A model generated the notes under the pieces. The model saw nothing but the letters and a program-made list of their open reading frames with translations. It was not told the DNA's origin and ran no database searches. From the NCBI RefSeq assembly GCF_050947335.1, contig NW_027473496.1, forward strand, positions 1 through 64,000: a stretch of 64,000 nt of DNA. Reading direction: 5' to 3'. Each line of letters begins with the position of its first letter. Position 1 is the stretch's first letter. Both the position numbers and the translations under genes were made by a program. Below are positions 50,676 through 63,500 of this stretch, in pieces. Source of the DNA: Megachile rotundata. Its lineage: Eukaryota > Arthropoda > Insecta > Hymenoptera > Megachilidae.

Positions 50676-51390
50676 AATTACAGCGGATATGTGCGAATTA
50701 GAGGCTGAATCGTGCGAAAATGAGCATAATTCGTTCAAAACGATCAAAATTGTTCATTGTGGTGTTGAATTGTGCTCAGTTACGATAACTTAACATAACT
50801 AGATAGTACAGAGTCGAATTACAGCGGATATGTGCGAATTAGAGGCTGAATCGTGCGAAAATGAGCATAATTCGTGCAAAACGAGCAAAATTGTTCATTG
50901 TGGTGTCGAATTGTGCTCAGATAGGATAACTTAACATAACTACATAGTACAGAGTCGAATTACAGCGGATATGTGCGAATTAGAGGCTGAATCGTGCGAA
51001 AATGAGCATAATTCGTGCAAAACGAGCAAAATTGTTCATTGTGGTGTGGAATTGTGCTCAGATAGGATAACTTAACATAACTAGATAGTACAGAGTCGAA
51101 TTACAGCGGATATGTGCGAATTAGAGGCTGAATCGTCCGAAAATGAGCATAATTCGTGCAAAACGAGCAAAATTGTTCATTGTGGTGTTGAATTGTGCTC
51201 AGATAGGATAACTTAACATAACTAGATAGTACAGAGTCGAATTACAGCGGATATGTGCGAATTAGAGGCTGAATCGTGCGAAAATGAGCATAATTCGTGC
51301 AAAACGAGCAAAATTGTTCATTGTGGTGCTGAATTGTGCTCAGATAGGATAACTTAACATAACTAGATAGTACAGAGTCGAATTACAGCG

Positions 51391-54300
51391 GATATCTGCG
51401 AATTAGAGGCTGAATCGTTCGAAAATGAGCAAAATTCGTTCAAAACGAGCAAAATTCGTGCAAAACGAGCAAAATTGTTCATTGTGGTGTTGAATTGTGC
51501 TCAGATAGGATAACTTAACATAACTAGATAGTACAGAGTCGAATTACTGCGGATATGTGCGAATTAGAGGCTGAATCGTTCGAAAATGAGCAAAATTCGT
51601 TCAAAACGAGCAAAATTCGTGCAGAACGAGCAAAATTGTTCGTTGTGGTGTTGAATTGTGCTCAGATAGGATAACTTAACATAACTAGATAGTACAGAGT
51701 CGAATTACAGCGGATATGTGCGAATTAGAGGCTGAATCGTGCGAAAATGAGCATAATTCGTTCAAAACGAGCAAAATTGTTCATTGTGGTGTTGAATTGT
51801 GCTCAGATAGGATAACTTAACATAACTAGATAGTACAGAGTCGAATTACAGCGGATATGTGCGAATTAGAGGCTGAATCGTGCGAAAATGAGCATAATTC
51901 GTGCAAAACGAGCAAAATTGTTCATTGTGGTGTTGAATTGTGCTCAGATAGGATAACTTAACATAATTAGATAGTACAGAGTCGAATTACAGCGGATATG
52001 TGCGAATTAGAGGCTGAATCGTGCGAAAATGAGCATAATTCGTGCAAAACGAGCAAAATTGTTCATTGTGGTGCTGAATTGTGCTCAGATAGGATAACTT
52101 AACATAACTAGATAGTACAGAGTCGAATTACAGCGGATATGTGCGAATTAGAGGCTGAATCGTGCGAAAATGAGCATAATTCGTTCAAAACGAGCAAAAT
52201 TGTTCGTTGTGGTGTTGAATCGTGCTCAGATAGGATAACTTAACATAACTAGATAGTACAGAGTCGAATTACAGCGGATATGTGCGAATTAGAGGCTGAA
52301 TCGTTCGAAAATGAGCAAAATTCGTTCAAAACGAGCAAAATTCGTGCAAAACGAGCAAAATTGTTCATTGTGGTGTTGAATTGTGCTCAGATAGGATAAC
52401 TTAATATAACTAGATAGTACAGAGTCGAATTGCAGCGGTATGTGCGAATTAGAGGCTGAATCGTGCGAAAATGAGCCTAATTCGTGCAAAACGAGCAAAA
52501 TTGTTCATTGTGGTGTTGAATTGTGCTCAGATAGGATAACTTAAAATAACTAGATAGTACAGAGTCGAATTACAGCGGATATGTACGAATTAGAGGCTGA
52601 ATCGTGCGAAAATGAGCAAAATTCGTTCAAAACGGGCAAAATTGTTCATTGTGGTGTTGAATTGTGCTCAGATAGGATAACTTAACATAACTAGATAGTA
52701 CAGAGTCGAATTACAGCGGATATGTGCGAATTAGGGGCTGAATCGTGCGAAAATGAGCATAATTCGTTCAAAACGATCAAAATTGTTCATTGTGGTGTTG
52801 AATTGTGCTCAGTTACGATAACCTAACATGACTAGATAGTACAGAGTCGAATTACAGCGGATATGTGCGAATTAGAGGCTGAATCGTGCGAAAATGAGCA
52901 TAATTCGTGCAAAACGAGCAAAATTGTTCATTGTGGTGTCGAATTGTGCTCAGATAGGATAACTTAACATAACTAGATAGTACAGAGTCGAATTACAGCG
53001 GATATGTGCGAATTAGAGGCTGAATCGTGCGAAAATGAGCATAATTCGTGCAAAACGAGCAAAATTGTTCATTGTGGTGCTGAATTGTGCTCAGATAGGA
53101 TAACATAACATAACTAGATAGTACAGAGACGAATTACAGCGGACATGTGCGAATTAGAGGCTGAATCGTGCGAAAATGAGCATAATTCGTGCAAAACGAG
53201 CAAAATTGTTCATTGTGGTGTTGAATTGTGCTCAGATAGGATAACTTAACATAACTAGATAGTACAGAGTCGAATTACAGCGGATATGTGCGAATTAGAG
53301 GCTGAATCGTGCGAAAATGAGCATAATTCGTGCAAAACGAGCAAAATTGTTCATTGTGGTGCTGAATTGTGCTCAGATAGGATAACATAACATAACTAGA
53401 TAGTACAGAGACGAATTACAGCGGACATGTGCGAATTAGAGGCTGAATCGTGCGAAAATGAGCATAATTCGTGCAAAACGAGCAAAATTGTTCATTGTGG
53501 TGTTGAATTGTGCTCAGTTACGATAACTTAACATGACTAGATAGTACAGAGTCGAATTGCAGCGGATATGTGCGAATTAGAGGCTGAATCGTGCGAAAAT
53601 GAGCATAATTCGTGCAAAACGAGCAAAATTGTTCATTGTGGTGCTGAATTGTGCTCAGATAGGATAACTTAACATAACTAGATAGTACAGAGTCGAATTA
53701 CAGCGGATATGTGCGAATTAGAGGCTGAATCGTGCGAAAATGAGCATAATTCGTTCAAAACGAGCAAAATTGTTCGTTGTGGTGTTGAATCGTGCTCAGA
53801 TAGGATAACTTAACATAACTAGATAGTACAGAGTCGAATTACTGCGGATATGTGCGAATTAGAGGCTGAATCGTTCGAAAATGAGCAAAATTCGTTCAAA
53901 ACGAGCAAAATTCGTGCAGAACGAGCAAAATTGTTCGTTGTGGTGTTGAATTGTGCTCAGATAGGATAACTTAACATAACTAGATAGTACAGAGTCGAAT
54001 TACAGCGGATATGTGCGAATTAGAGGCTGAATCGTGCGAAAATGAGCATAATTCGTTCAAAACGAGCAAAATTGTTCATTGTGGTGTTGAATTGTGCTCA
54101 GATAGGATAACTTAACATAACTAGATAGTACAGAGTCGAATTACAGCGGATATGTGCGAATTAGAGGCTGAATCGTGCGAAAATGAGCATATCTCGTGCA
54201 AAACGAGCAAAATTGTTCATTGTGGTGTCGAATTGTGCTCAGATAGGATAACTTAACATAACTAGATAGTACAGAGTCGAATTACAGCGGATATGTGCGA

Positions 54301-54600
54301 ATTAGAGGCTGAATCGTGCGAAAATGAGCATAATTCGTGCAAAACGAGCAAAATTGTTCATTGTGGTGTGGAATTGTGCTCAGATAGGATAACTTAACAT
54401 AACTAGATAGTACAGAGTCGAATTACAGCGGATATGTGCGAATTAGAGGCTGAATCGTGCGAAAATGAGCATAATTCGTGCAAAACGAGCAAAATTGTTC
54501 ATTGTGGTGTTGAATTGTGCTCAGATAGGATAACTTAACATAACTAGATAGTACAGAGTCGAATTACAGCGGATATGTGCGAATTAGAGGCTGAATCGTG
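51391..54600 (+). repeat. Higher-order block F, copy 1
   Basis: Shared with about 56405-59915. The offset is 5014 at GATATCTGCG (51391/56405) and ACATAATTAG (51961/56975), then 5316 from the GCAGCGGTATG marker (52437/57753) to GAGCATATCTCG (54185/59501). The 302-bp change equals one 141- plus one 161-bp monomer present only in the second copy. Confidence 0.85.
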
Positions 54601-56404
54601 CGAAAATGAGCATAATTCGTGCAAAACGAGCAAAATTGTTCATTGTGGTGTCGAATTGTGCTCAGATAGGATAACTTAACATAACTACATAGTACAGAGT
54701 CGAATTACAGCGGATATGTGCGAATTAGAGGCTGAATCGTGCGAAAATGAGCATAATTCGTGCAAAACGAGCAAAATTGTTCATTGTGGTGTGGAATTGT
54801 GCTCAGATAGGATAACTTAACATAACTAGATAGTACAGAGTCGAATTACAGCGGATATGTGCGAATTAGAGGCTGAATCGTCCGAAAATGAGCATAATTC
54901 GTGCAAAACGAGCAAAATTGTTCATTGTGGTGTTGAATTGTGCTCAGATAGGATAACTTAACATAACTAGATAGTACAGAGTCGAATTACAGCGGATATG
55001 TGCGAATTAGAGGCTGAATCGTGCGAAAATGAGCATAATTCGTGCAAAACGAGCAAAATTGTTCATTGTGGTGCTGAATTGTGCTCAGATAGGATAACTT
55101 AACATAACTAGATAGTACAGAGTCGAATTACAGCGGATATGTGCGAATTAGAGGCTGAATCGTTCGAAAATGAGCAAAATTCGTTCAAAACGAGCAAAAT
55201 TGTTCATTGTGGTGTTGAATTGTGCTCAGTTACGATAACCTAACATGACTAGATAGTACAGAGTCGAATTACAGCGGATATGTGCGAATTAGAGGCTGAA
55301 TCGTGCGAAAATGAGCATAATTCGTGCAAAACGAGCAAAATTGTTCATTGTGGTGTCGAATTGTGTTCAGATAGGATAACTTAACATAACTAGATAGTAC
55401 AGAGTCGAATTACAGCGGATATGTGCGAATTAGAGGCTGAATCGTGCGAAAATGAGCATAATTCGTTCAAAACGATCAAAATTGTTCATTGTGGTGTTGA
55501 ATTGTGCTCAGTTACGATAACTTAACATGACTAGATAGTACAGAGTCGAATTACAGCGGATATGTGCGAATTAGAGGCTGAATCGTGCGAAAATGAGCAT
55601 AATTCGTGCAAAACGAGCAAAATTGTTCATTGTGGTGTCGAATTGTGCTCAGATAGGATAACTTAACATAACTAGATAGTACAGAGTCGAATTACAGCGG
55701 ATATGTGCGAATTAGAGGCTGAATCGTGCGAAAATGAGCATAATTCGTGCAAAACGAGCAAAATTGTTCATTGTGGTGTTGAATTGTGCTCAGATAGGAT
55801 AACTTAACATAACTAGATAGTACAGAGTCGAATTGCAGCGGATATGTGCGAATTAGAGGCTGAATCGTGCGAAAATGAGCCTAATTCGTGCAAAACGCGC
55901 AAAATTGTTCATTGTGGTGTTGAATTGTGCTCAGATAGGATAACTTAACATAACTAGATAGTACAGAGTCGAATTACAGCGGATATGTGCGAATTAGAGG
56001 CTGAATCGTGCGAAAATGAGCATAATTCGTGCAAAACGAGCAAAATTGTTCATTGTGGTGTTGAATTGTGCTCAGATACGATAACATAACATAACTAGAT
56101 AGTACAGAGTCGAATTACAGCGGATATGTGCGAATTAGAGGCTGAATCGTGCGAAAATGAGCATAATTCGTTCAAAACGATCAAAATTGTTCATTGTGGT
56201 GTTGAATTGTGCTCAGTTACGATAACTTAACATGACTAGATAGTACAGAGTCGAATTACAGCGGATATGTGCGAATTAGAGACTGAATCGTGCGAAAATG
56301 AGCATAATTCGTGCAAAACGAGCAAAATTGTTCATTGTGGTGTCGAATTGTGCTCAGATAGGATAACTTAACATAACTAGATAGTACAGAGTCGAATTAC
56401 AGCG

Positions 56405-59400
56405 GATATCTGCGAATTAGAGGCTGAATCGTTCGAAAATGAGCAAAATTCGTTCAAAACGAGCAAAATTCGTGCAAAACGAGCAAAATTGTTCATTGTG
56501 GTGTTGAATTGTGCTCAGATAGGATAACTTAACATAACTAGATAGTACAGAGTCGAATTACTGCGGATATGTGCGAATTAGAGGCTGAATCGTTCGAAAA
56601 TGAGCAAAATTCGTTCAAAACGAGCAAAATTCGTGCAGAACGAGCAAAATTGTTCGTTGTGGTGTTGAATTGTGCTCAGATAGGATAACTTAACATAACT
56701 AGATAGTACAGAGTCGAATTACAGCGGATATGTGCGAATTAGAGGCTGAATCGTGCGAAAATGAGCATAATTCGTTCAAAACGAGCAAAATTGTTCATTG
56801 TGGTGTTGAATTGTGCTCAGATAGGATAACTTAACATAACTAGATAGTACAGAGTCGAATTACAGCGGATATGTGCGAATTAGAGGCTGAATCGTGCGAA
56901 AATGAGCATAATTCGTGCAAAACGAGCAAAATTGTTCATTGTGGTGTTGAATTGTGCTCAGATAGGATAACTTAACATAATTAGATAGTACAGAGTCGAA
57001 TTACAGCGGATATGTGCGAATTGGAGGCTGAATCGTGCGAAAATGAGCATAATTCGTGCAAAACGAGCAAAATTGTTCATTGTGGTGCTGAATTGTGCTC
57101 AGATAGGATAACTTAACATAACTAGATAGTACAGAGTCGAATTACAGCGGATATGTGCGAATTAGAGGCTGAATCGTGCGAAAATGAGCATAATTCGTTC
57201 AAAACGAGCAAAATTGTTCGTTGTGGTGTTGAATCGTGCTCAGATAGGATAACTTAACATAACTAGATAGTACAGAGTCGAATTACTGCGGATATGTGCG
57301 AATTAGAGGCTGAATCGTTCGAAAATGAGCAAAATTCGTTCAAAACGAGCAAAATTCGTGCAGAACGAGCAAAATTGTTCGTTGTGGTGTTGAATTGTGC
57401 TCAGATAGGATAACTTAACATAACTAGATAGTACAGAGTCGAATTACAGCGGATATGTGCGAATTAGAGGCTGAATCGTGCGAAAATGAGCATAATTCGT
57501 TCAAAACGAGCAAAATTGTTCATTGTGGTGTTGAATTGTGCTCAGATAGGATAACTTAACATAACTAGATAGTACAGAGTCGAATTACAGCGGATATGTG
57601 CGAATTAGAGGCTGAATCGTTCGAAAATGAGCAAAATTCGTTCAAAACGAGCAAAATTCGTGCAAAACGAGCAAAATTGTTCATTGTGGTGTTGAATTGT
57701 GCTCAGATAGGATAACTTAATATAACTAGATAGTACAGAGTCGAATTGCAGCGGTATGTGCGAATTAGAGGCTGAATCGTGCGAAAATGAGCCTAATTCG
57801 TGCAAAACGAGCAAAATTGTTCATTGTGGTGTTGAATTGTGCTCAGATAGGATAACTTAAAATAACTAGATAGTACAGAGTCGAATTACAGCGGATATGT
57901 ACGAATTAGAGGCTGAATCGTGCGAAAATGAGCAAAATTCGTTCAAAACGGGCAAAATTGTTCATTGTGGTGTTGAATTGTGCTCAGATAGGATAACTTA
58001 ACATAACTAGATAGTACAGAGTCGAATTACAGCGGATATGTGCGAATTAGGGGCTGAATCGTGCGAAAATGAGCATAATTCGTTCAAAACGATCAAAATT
58101 GTTCATTGTGGTGTTGAATTGTGCTCAGTTACGATAACCTAACATGACTAGATAGTACAGAGTCGAATTACAGCGGATATGTGCGAATTAGAGGCTGAAT
58201 CGTGCGAAAATGAGCATAATTCGTGCAAAACGAGCAAAATTGTTCATTGTGGTGTCGAATTGTGCTCAGATAGGATAACTTAACATAACTAGATAGTACA
58301 GAGTCGAATTACAGCGGATATGTGCGAATTAGAGGCTGAATCGTGCGAAAATGAGCATAATTCGTGCAAAACGAGCAAAATTGTTCATTGTGGTGCTGAA
58401 TTGTGCTCAGATAGGATAACATAACATAACTAGATAGTACAGAGACGAATTACAGCGGACATGTGCGAATTAGAGGCTGAATCGTGCGAAAATGAGCATA
58501 ATTCGTGCAAAACGAGCAAAATTGTTCATTGTGGTGTTGAATTGTGCTCAGATAGGATAACTTAACATAACTAGATAGTACAGAGTCGAATTACAGCGGA
58601 TATGTGCGAATTAGAGGCTGAATCGTGCGAAAATGAGCATAATTCGTGCAAAACGAGCAAAATTGTTCATTGTGGTGCTGAATTGTGCTCAGATAGGATA
58701 ACATAACATAACTAGATAGTACAGAGACGAATTACAGCGGACATGTGCGAATTAGAGGCTGAATCGTGCGAAAATGAGCATAATTCGTGCAAAACGAGCA
58801 AAATTGTTCATTGTGGTGTTGAATTGTGCTCAGTTACGATAACTTAACATGACTAGATAGTACAGAGTCGAATTGCAGCGGATATGTGCGAATTAGAGGC
58901 TGAATCGTGCGAAAATGAGCATAATTCGTGCAAAACGAGCAAAATTGTTCATTGTGGTGCTGAATTGTGCTCAGATAGGATAACTTAACATAACTAGATA
59001 GTACAGAGTCGAATTACAGCGGATATGTGCGAATTAGAGGCTGAATCGTGCGAAAATGAGCATAATTCGTTCAAAACGAGCAAAATTGTTCGTTGTGGTG
59101 TTGAATCGTGCTCAGATAGGATAACTTAACATAACTAGATAGTACAGAGTCGAATTACTGCGGATATGTGCGAATTAGAGGCTGAATCGTTCGAAAATGA
59201 GCAAAATTCGTTCAAAACGAGCAAAATTCGTGCAGAACGAGCAAAATTGTTCGTTGTGGTGTTGAATTGTGCTCAGATAGGATAACTTAACATAACTAGA
59301 TAGTACAGAGTCGAATTACAGCGGATATGTGCGAATTAGAGGCTGAATCGTGCGAAAATGAGCATAATTCGTTCAAAACGAGCAAAATTGTTCATTGTGG

Positions 59401-59915
59401 TGTTGAATTGTGCTCAGATAGGATAACTTAACATAACTAGATAGTACAGAGTCGAATTACAGCGGATATGTGCGAATTAGAGGCTGAATCGTGCGAAAAT
59501 GAGCATATCTCGTGCAAAACGAGCAAAATTGTTCATTGTGGTGTCGAATTGTGCTCAGATAGGATAACTTAACATAACTAGATAGTACAGAGTCGAATTA
59601 CAGCGGATATGTGCGAATTAGAGGCTGAATCGTGCGAAAATGAGCATAATTCGTGCAAAACGAGCAAAATTGTTCATTGTGGTGTGGAATTGTGCTCAGA
59701 TAGGATAACTTAACATAACTAGATAGTACAGAGTCGAATTACAGCGGATATGTGCGAATTAGAGGCTGAATCGTGCGAAAATGAGCATAATTCGTGCAAA
59801 ACGAGCAAAATTGTTCATTGTGGTGTTGAATTGTGCTCAGATAGGATAACTTAACATAACTAGATAGTACAGAGTCGAATTACAGCGGATATGTGCGAAT
59901 TAGAGGCTGAATCGT
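56405..59915 (+). repeat. Higher-order block F, copy 2
   Basis: Copy of 51391-54600 with two additional monomers (302 bp) before the GCAGCGGTATG marker. It contains a nested pair of GAGACGAATT monomers 282 bp apart (58442 and 58724), also seen in the other copies. Confidence 0.85.
57937..57953 (+). other. CENP-B-box-like site
   Basis: Nine-base core match in block F copy 2, positionally equivalent to 62105-62121 (offset 4168). Confidence 0.55.
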
Positions 59916-61772
59916 GCGAAAATGAGCATAATTCGTGCAAAACGAGCAAAATTGTTCATTGTGGTGCTGAATTGTGCTCAGATAGGATAACTTAACATAA
60001 CTAGATAGTACAGAGTCGAATTACAGCGGATATGTGCGAATTAGAGGCTGAATCGTGCGAAAATGAGCATAATTCGTTCAAAACGAGCAAAATTGTTCGT
60101 TGTGGTGTTGAATCGTGCTCAGATAGGATAACTTAACATAACTAGATAGTACAGAGTCGAATTACAGCGGATATGTGCGAATTAGAGGCTGAATCGTGCG
60201 AAAATGAGCATAATTCGTTCAAAACGATCAAAATTGTTCATTGTGGTGTTGAATTGTGCTCAGTTACGATAACTTAACATGACTAGATAGTACAGAGTCG
60301 AATTACAGCGGATATGTGCGAATTAGAGGCTGAATCGTGCGAAAATGAGCATAACTCGTTCAAAACGAGCAAAATTGTTCATTGTGATGTTGAATTGTGC
60401 TCAGATAGGATAACTTAACATAACTAGATAGTACAGAGTCGAATTACAGCGGATATCTGCGAATTAGAGGCTGAATCGTTCGAAAATGAGCAAAATTCGT
60501 TCAAAACGAGCAAAATTCGTGCAAAACGAGCAAAATTGTTCATTGTGGTGTTGAATTGTGCTCAGATAGGATAACTTAACATAACTAGATAGTACAGAGT
60601 CGAATTACAGCGGATATGTGCGAATTAGAGGCTGAATCGTGCGAAAATGAGCATAATTCGTGCAAAACGAGCAAAATTGTTCATTGTGGTGCTGAATTGT
60701 GCTCAGATAGGATAACATAACATAACTAGATAGTACAGAGACGAATTACAGCGGACATGTGCGAATTAGAGGCTGAATCGTGCGAAAATGAGCATAATTC
60801 GTGCAAAACGAGCAAAATTGTTCATTGTGGTGTTGAATTGTGCTCAGATAGGATAACTTAACATAACTAGATAGTACAGAGTCGAATTACAGCGGATATG
60901 TGCGAATTAGAGGCTGAATCGTGCGAAAATGAGCATAATTCGTGCAAAACGAGCAAAATTGTTCATTGTGGTGCTGAATTGTGCTCAGATAGGATAACAT
61001 AACATAACTAGATAGTACAGAGACGAATTACAGCGGACATGTGCGAATTAGAGGCTGAATCGTGCGAAAATGAGCATAATTCGTGCAAAACGAGCAAAAT
61101 TGTTCATTGTGGTGTTGAATTGTGCTCAGTTACGATAACTTAACATGACTAGATAGTACAGAGTCGAATTGCAGCGGATATGTGCGAATTAGAGGCTGAA
61201 TCGTGCGAAAATGAGCATAATTCGTGCAAAACGAGCAAAATTGTTCATTGTGGTGCTGAATTGTGCTCAGATAGGATAACTTAACATAACTAGATAGTAC
61301 AGAGTCGAATTACAGCGGATATGTGCGAATTAGAGGCTGAATCGTGCGAAAATGAGCATAATTCGTTCAAAACGAGCAAAATTGTTCGTTGTGGTGTTGA
61401 ATCGTGCTCAGATAGGATAACTTAACATAACTAGATAGTACAGAGTCGAATTACTGCGGATATGTGCGAATTAGAGGCTGAATCGTTCGAAAATGAGCAA
61501 AATTCGTTCAAAACGAGCAAAATTCGTGCAGAACGAGCAAAATTGTTCGTTGTGGTGTTGAATTGTGCTCAGATAGGATAACTTAACATAACTAGATAGT
61601 ACAGAGTCGAATTACAGCGGATATGTGCGAATTAGAGGCTGAATCGTGCGAAAATGAGCATAATTCGTTCAAAACGAGCAAAATTGTTCATTGTGGTGTT
61701 GAATTGTGCTCAGATAGGATAACTTAACATAACTAGATAGTACAGAGTCGAATTACAGCGGATATGTGCGAA

Positions 61773-63500
61773 TTAGAGGCTGAATCGTTCGAAAATGAGC
61801 AAAATTCGTTCAAAACGAGCAAAATTCGTGCAAAACGAGCAAAATTGTTCATTGTGGTGTTGAATTGTGCTCAGATAGGATAACTTAATATAACTAGATA
61901 GTACAGAGTCGAATTGCAGCGGTATGTGCGAATTAGAGGCTGAATCGTGCGAAAATGAGCCTAATTCGTGCAAAACGAGCAAAATTGTTCATTGTGGTGT
62001 TGAATTGTGCTCAGATAGGATAACTTAAAATAACTAGATAGTACAGAGTCGAATTACAGCGGATATGTACGAATTAGAGGCTGAATCGTGCGAAAATGAG
62101 CAAAATTCGTTCAAAACGGGCAAAATTGTTCATTGTGGTGTTGAATTGTGCTCAGATAGGATAACTTAACATAACTAGATAGTACAGAGTCGAATTACAG
62201 CGGATATGTGCGAATTAGGGGCTGAATCGTGCGAAAATGAGCATAATTCGTTCAAAACGATCAAAATTGTTCATTGTGGTGTTGAATTGTGCTCAGTTAC
62301 GATAACCTAACATGACTAGATAGTACAGAGTCGAATTACAGCGGATATGTGCGAATTAGAGGCTGAATCGTGCGAAAATGAGCATATCTCGTGCAAAACG
62401 AGCAAAATTGTTCATTGTGGTGTCGAATTGTGCTCAGATAGGATAACTTAACATAACTAGATAGTACAGAGTCGAATTACAGCGGATATGTGCGAATTAG
62501 AGGCTGAATCGTGCGAAAATGAGCATAATTCGTGCAAAACGAGCAAAATTGTTCATTGTGGTGTGGAATTGTGCTCAGATAGGATAACTTAACATAACTA
62601 GATAGTACAGAGTCGAATTACAGCGGATATGTGCGAATTAGAGGCTGAATCGTGCGAAAATGAGCATAATTCGTGCAAAACGAGCAAAATTGTTCATTGT
62701 GGTGTTGAATTGTGCTCAGATAGGATAACTTAACATAACTAGATAGTACAGAGTCGAATTACAGCGGATATGTGCGAATTAGAGGCTGAATCGTGCGAAA
62801 ATGAGCATAATTCGTGCAAAACGAGCAAAATTGTTCATTGTGGTGCTGAATTGTGCTCAGATAGGATAACTTAACATAACTAGATAGTACAGAGTCGAAT
62901 TACAGCGGATATGTGCGAATTAGAGGCTGAATCGTGCGAAAATGAGCATAATTCGTTCAAAACGAGCAAAATTGTTCGTTGTGGTGTTGAATCGTGCTCA
63001 GATAGGATAACTTAACATAACTAGATAGTACAGAGTCGAATTACTGCGGATATGTGCGAATTAGAGGCTGAATCGTTCGAAAATGAGCAAAATTCGTTCA
63101 AAACGAGCAAAATTCGTGCAGAACGAGCAAAATTGTTCGTTGTGGTGTTGAATTGTGCTCAGATAGGATAACTTAACATAACTAGATAGTACAGAGTCGA
63201 ATTACAGCGGATATGTGCGAATTAGAGGCTGAATCGTGCGAAAATGAGCATAATTCGTTCAAAACGATCAAAATTGTTCATTGTGGTGTTGAATTGTGCT
63301 CAGTTACGATAACTTAACATGACTAGATAGTACAGAGTCGAATTACAGCGGATATGTGCGAATTAGAGGCTGAATCGTGCGAAAATGAGCATAACTCGTT
63401 CAAAACGAGCAAAATTGTTCATTGTGATGTTGAATTGTGCTCAGATAGGATAACTTAACATAACTAGATAGTACAGAGTCGAATTACAGCGGATATCTGC
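61773..63500 (+). repeat. Higher-order block F, copy 3, with internal deletion
   Basis: Offset from copy 2 is 4168 up to about 62310, then 2879 at GAGCATATCTCG (59501/62380). The missing 1289 bp equals 8 x 141 + 161, nine whole monomers. Near 63050 this copy instead has one extra 161-bp monomer, so ATAACTCG lies at offset 3040 (60351/63391). Confidence 0.83.
62105..62121 (+). other. CENP-B-box-like site
   Basis: Nine-base core match in block F copy 3; the last of those I indexed. Others exist near 21797, 23657, 24105, 24664, 25100, 25985, 29877, 31619, 35366, 38449, 41088, 42231, 48027 and 52620 (approximate). Confidence 0.55.

Noticed and set aside
38114..61982. Five near-identical 69-codon minus-strand frames (38114, 40752, 52289, 57605, 61773) as a gene family
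   Set aside because: They lie wholly inside satellite monomers, depend on one monomer combination with a one-base deletion (GCAGCGGTATG), and have no coding signature. They mark duplicated blocks, not genes.
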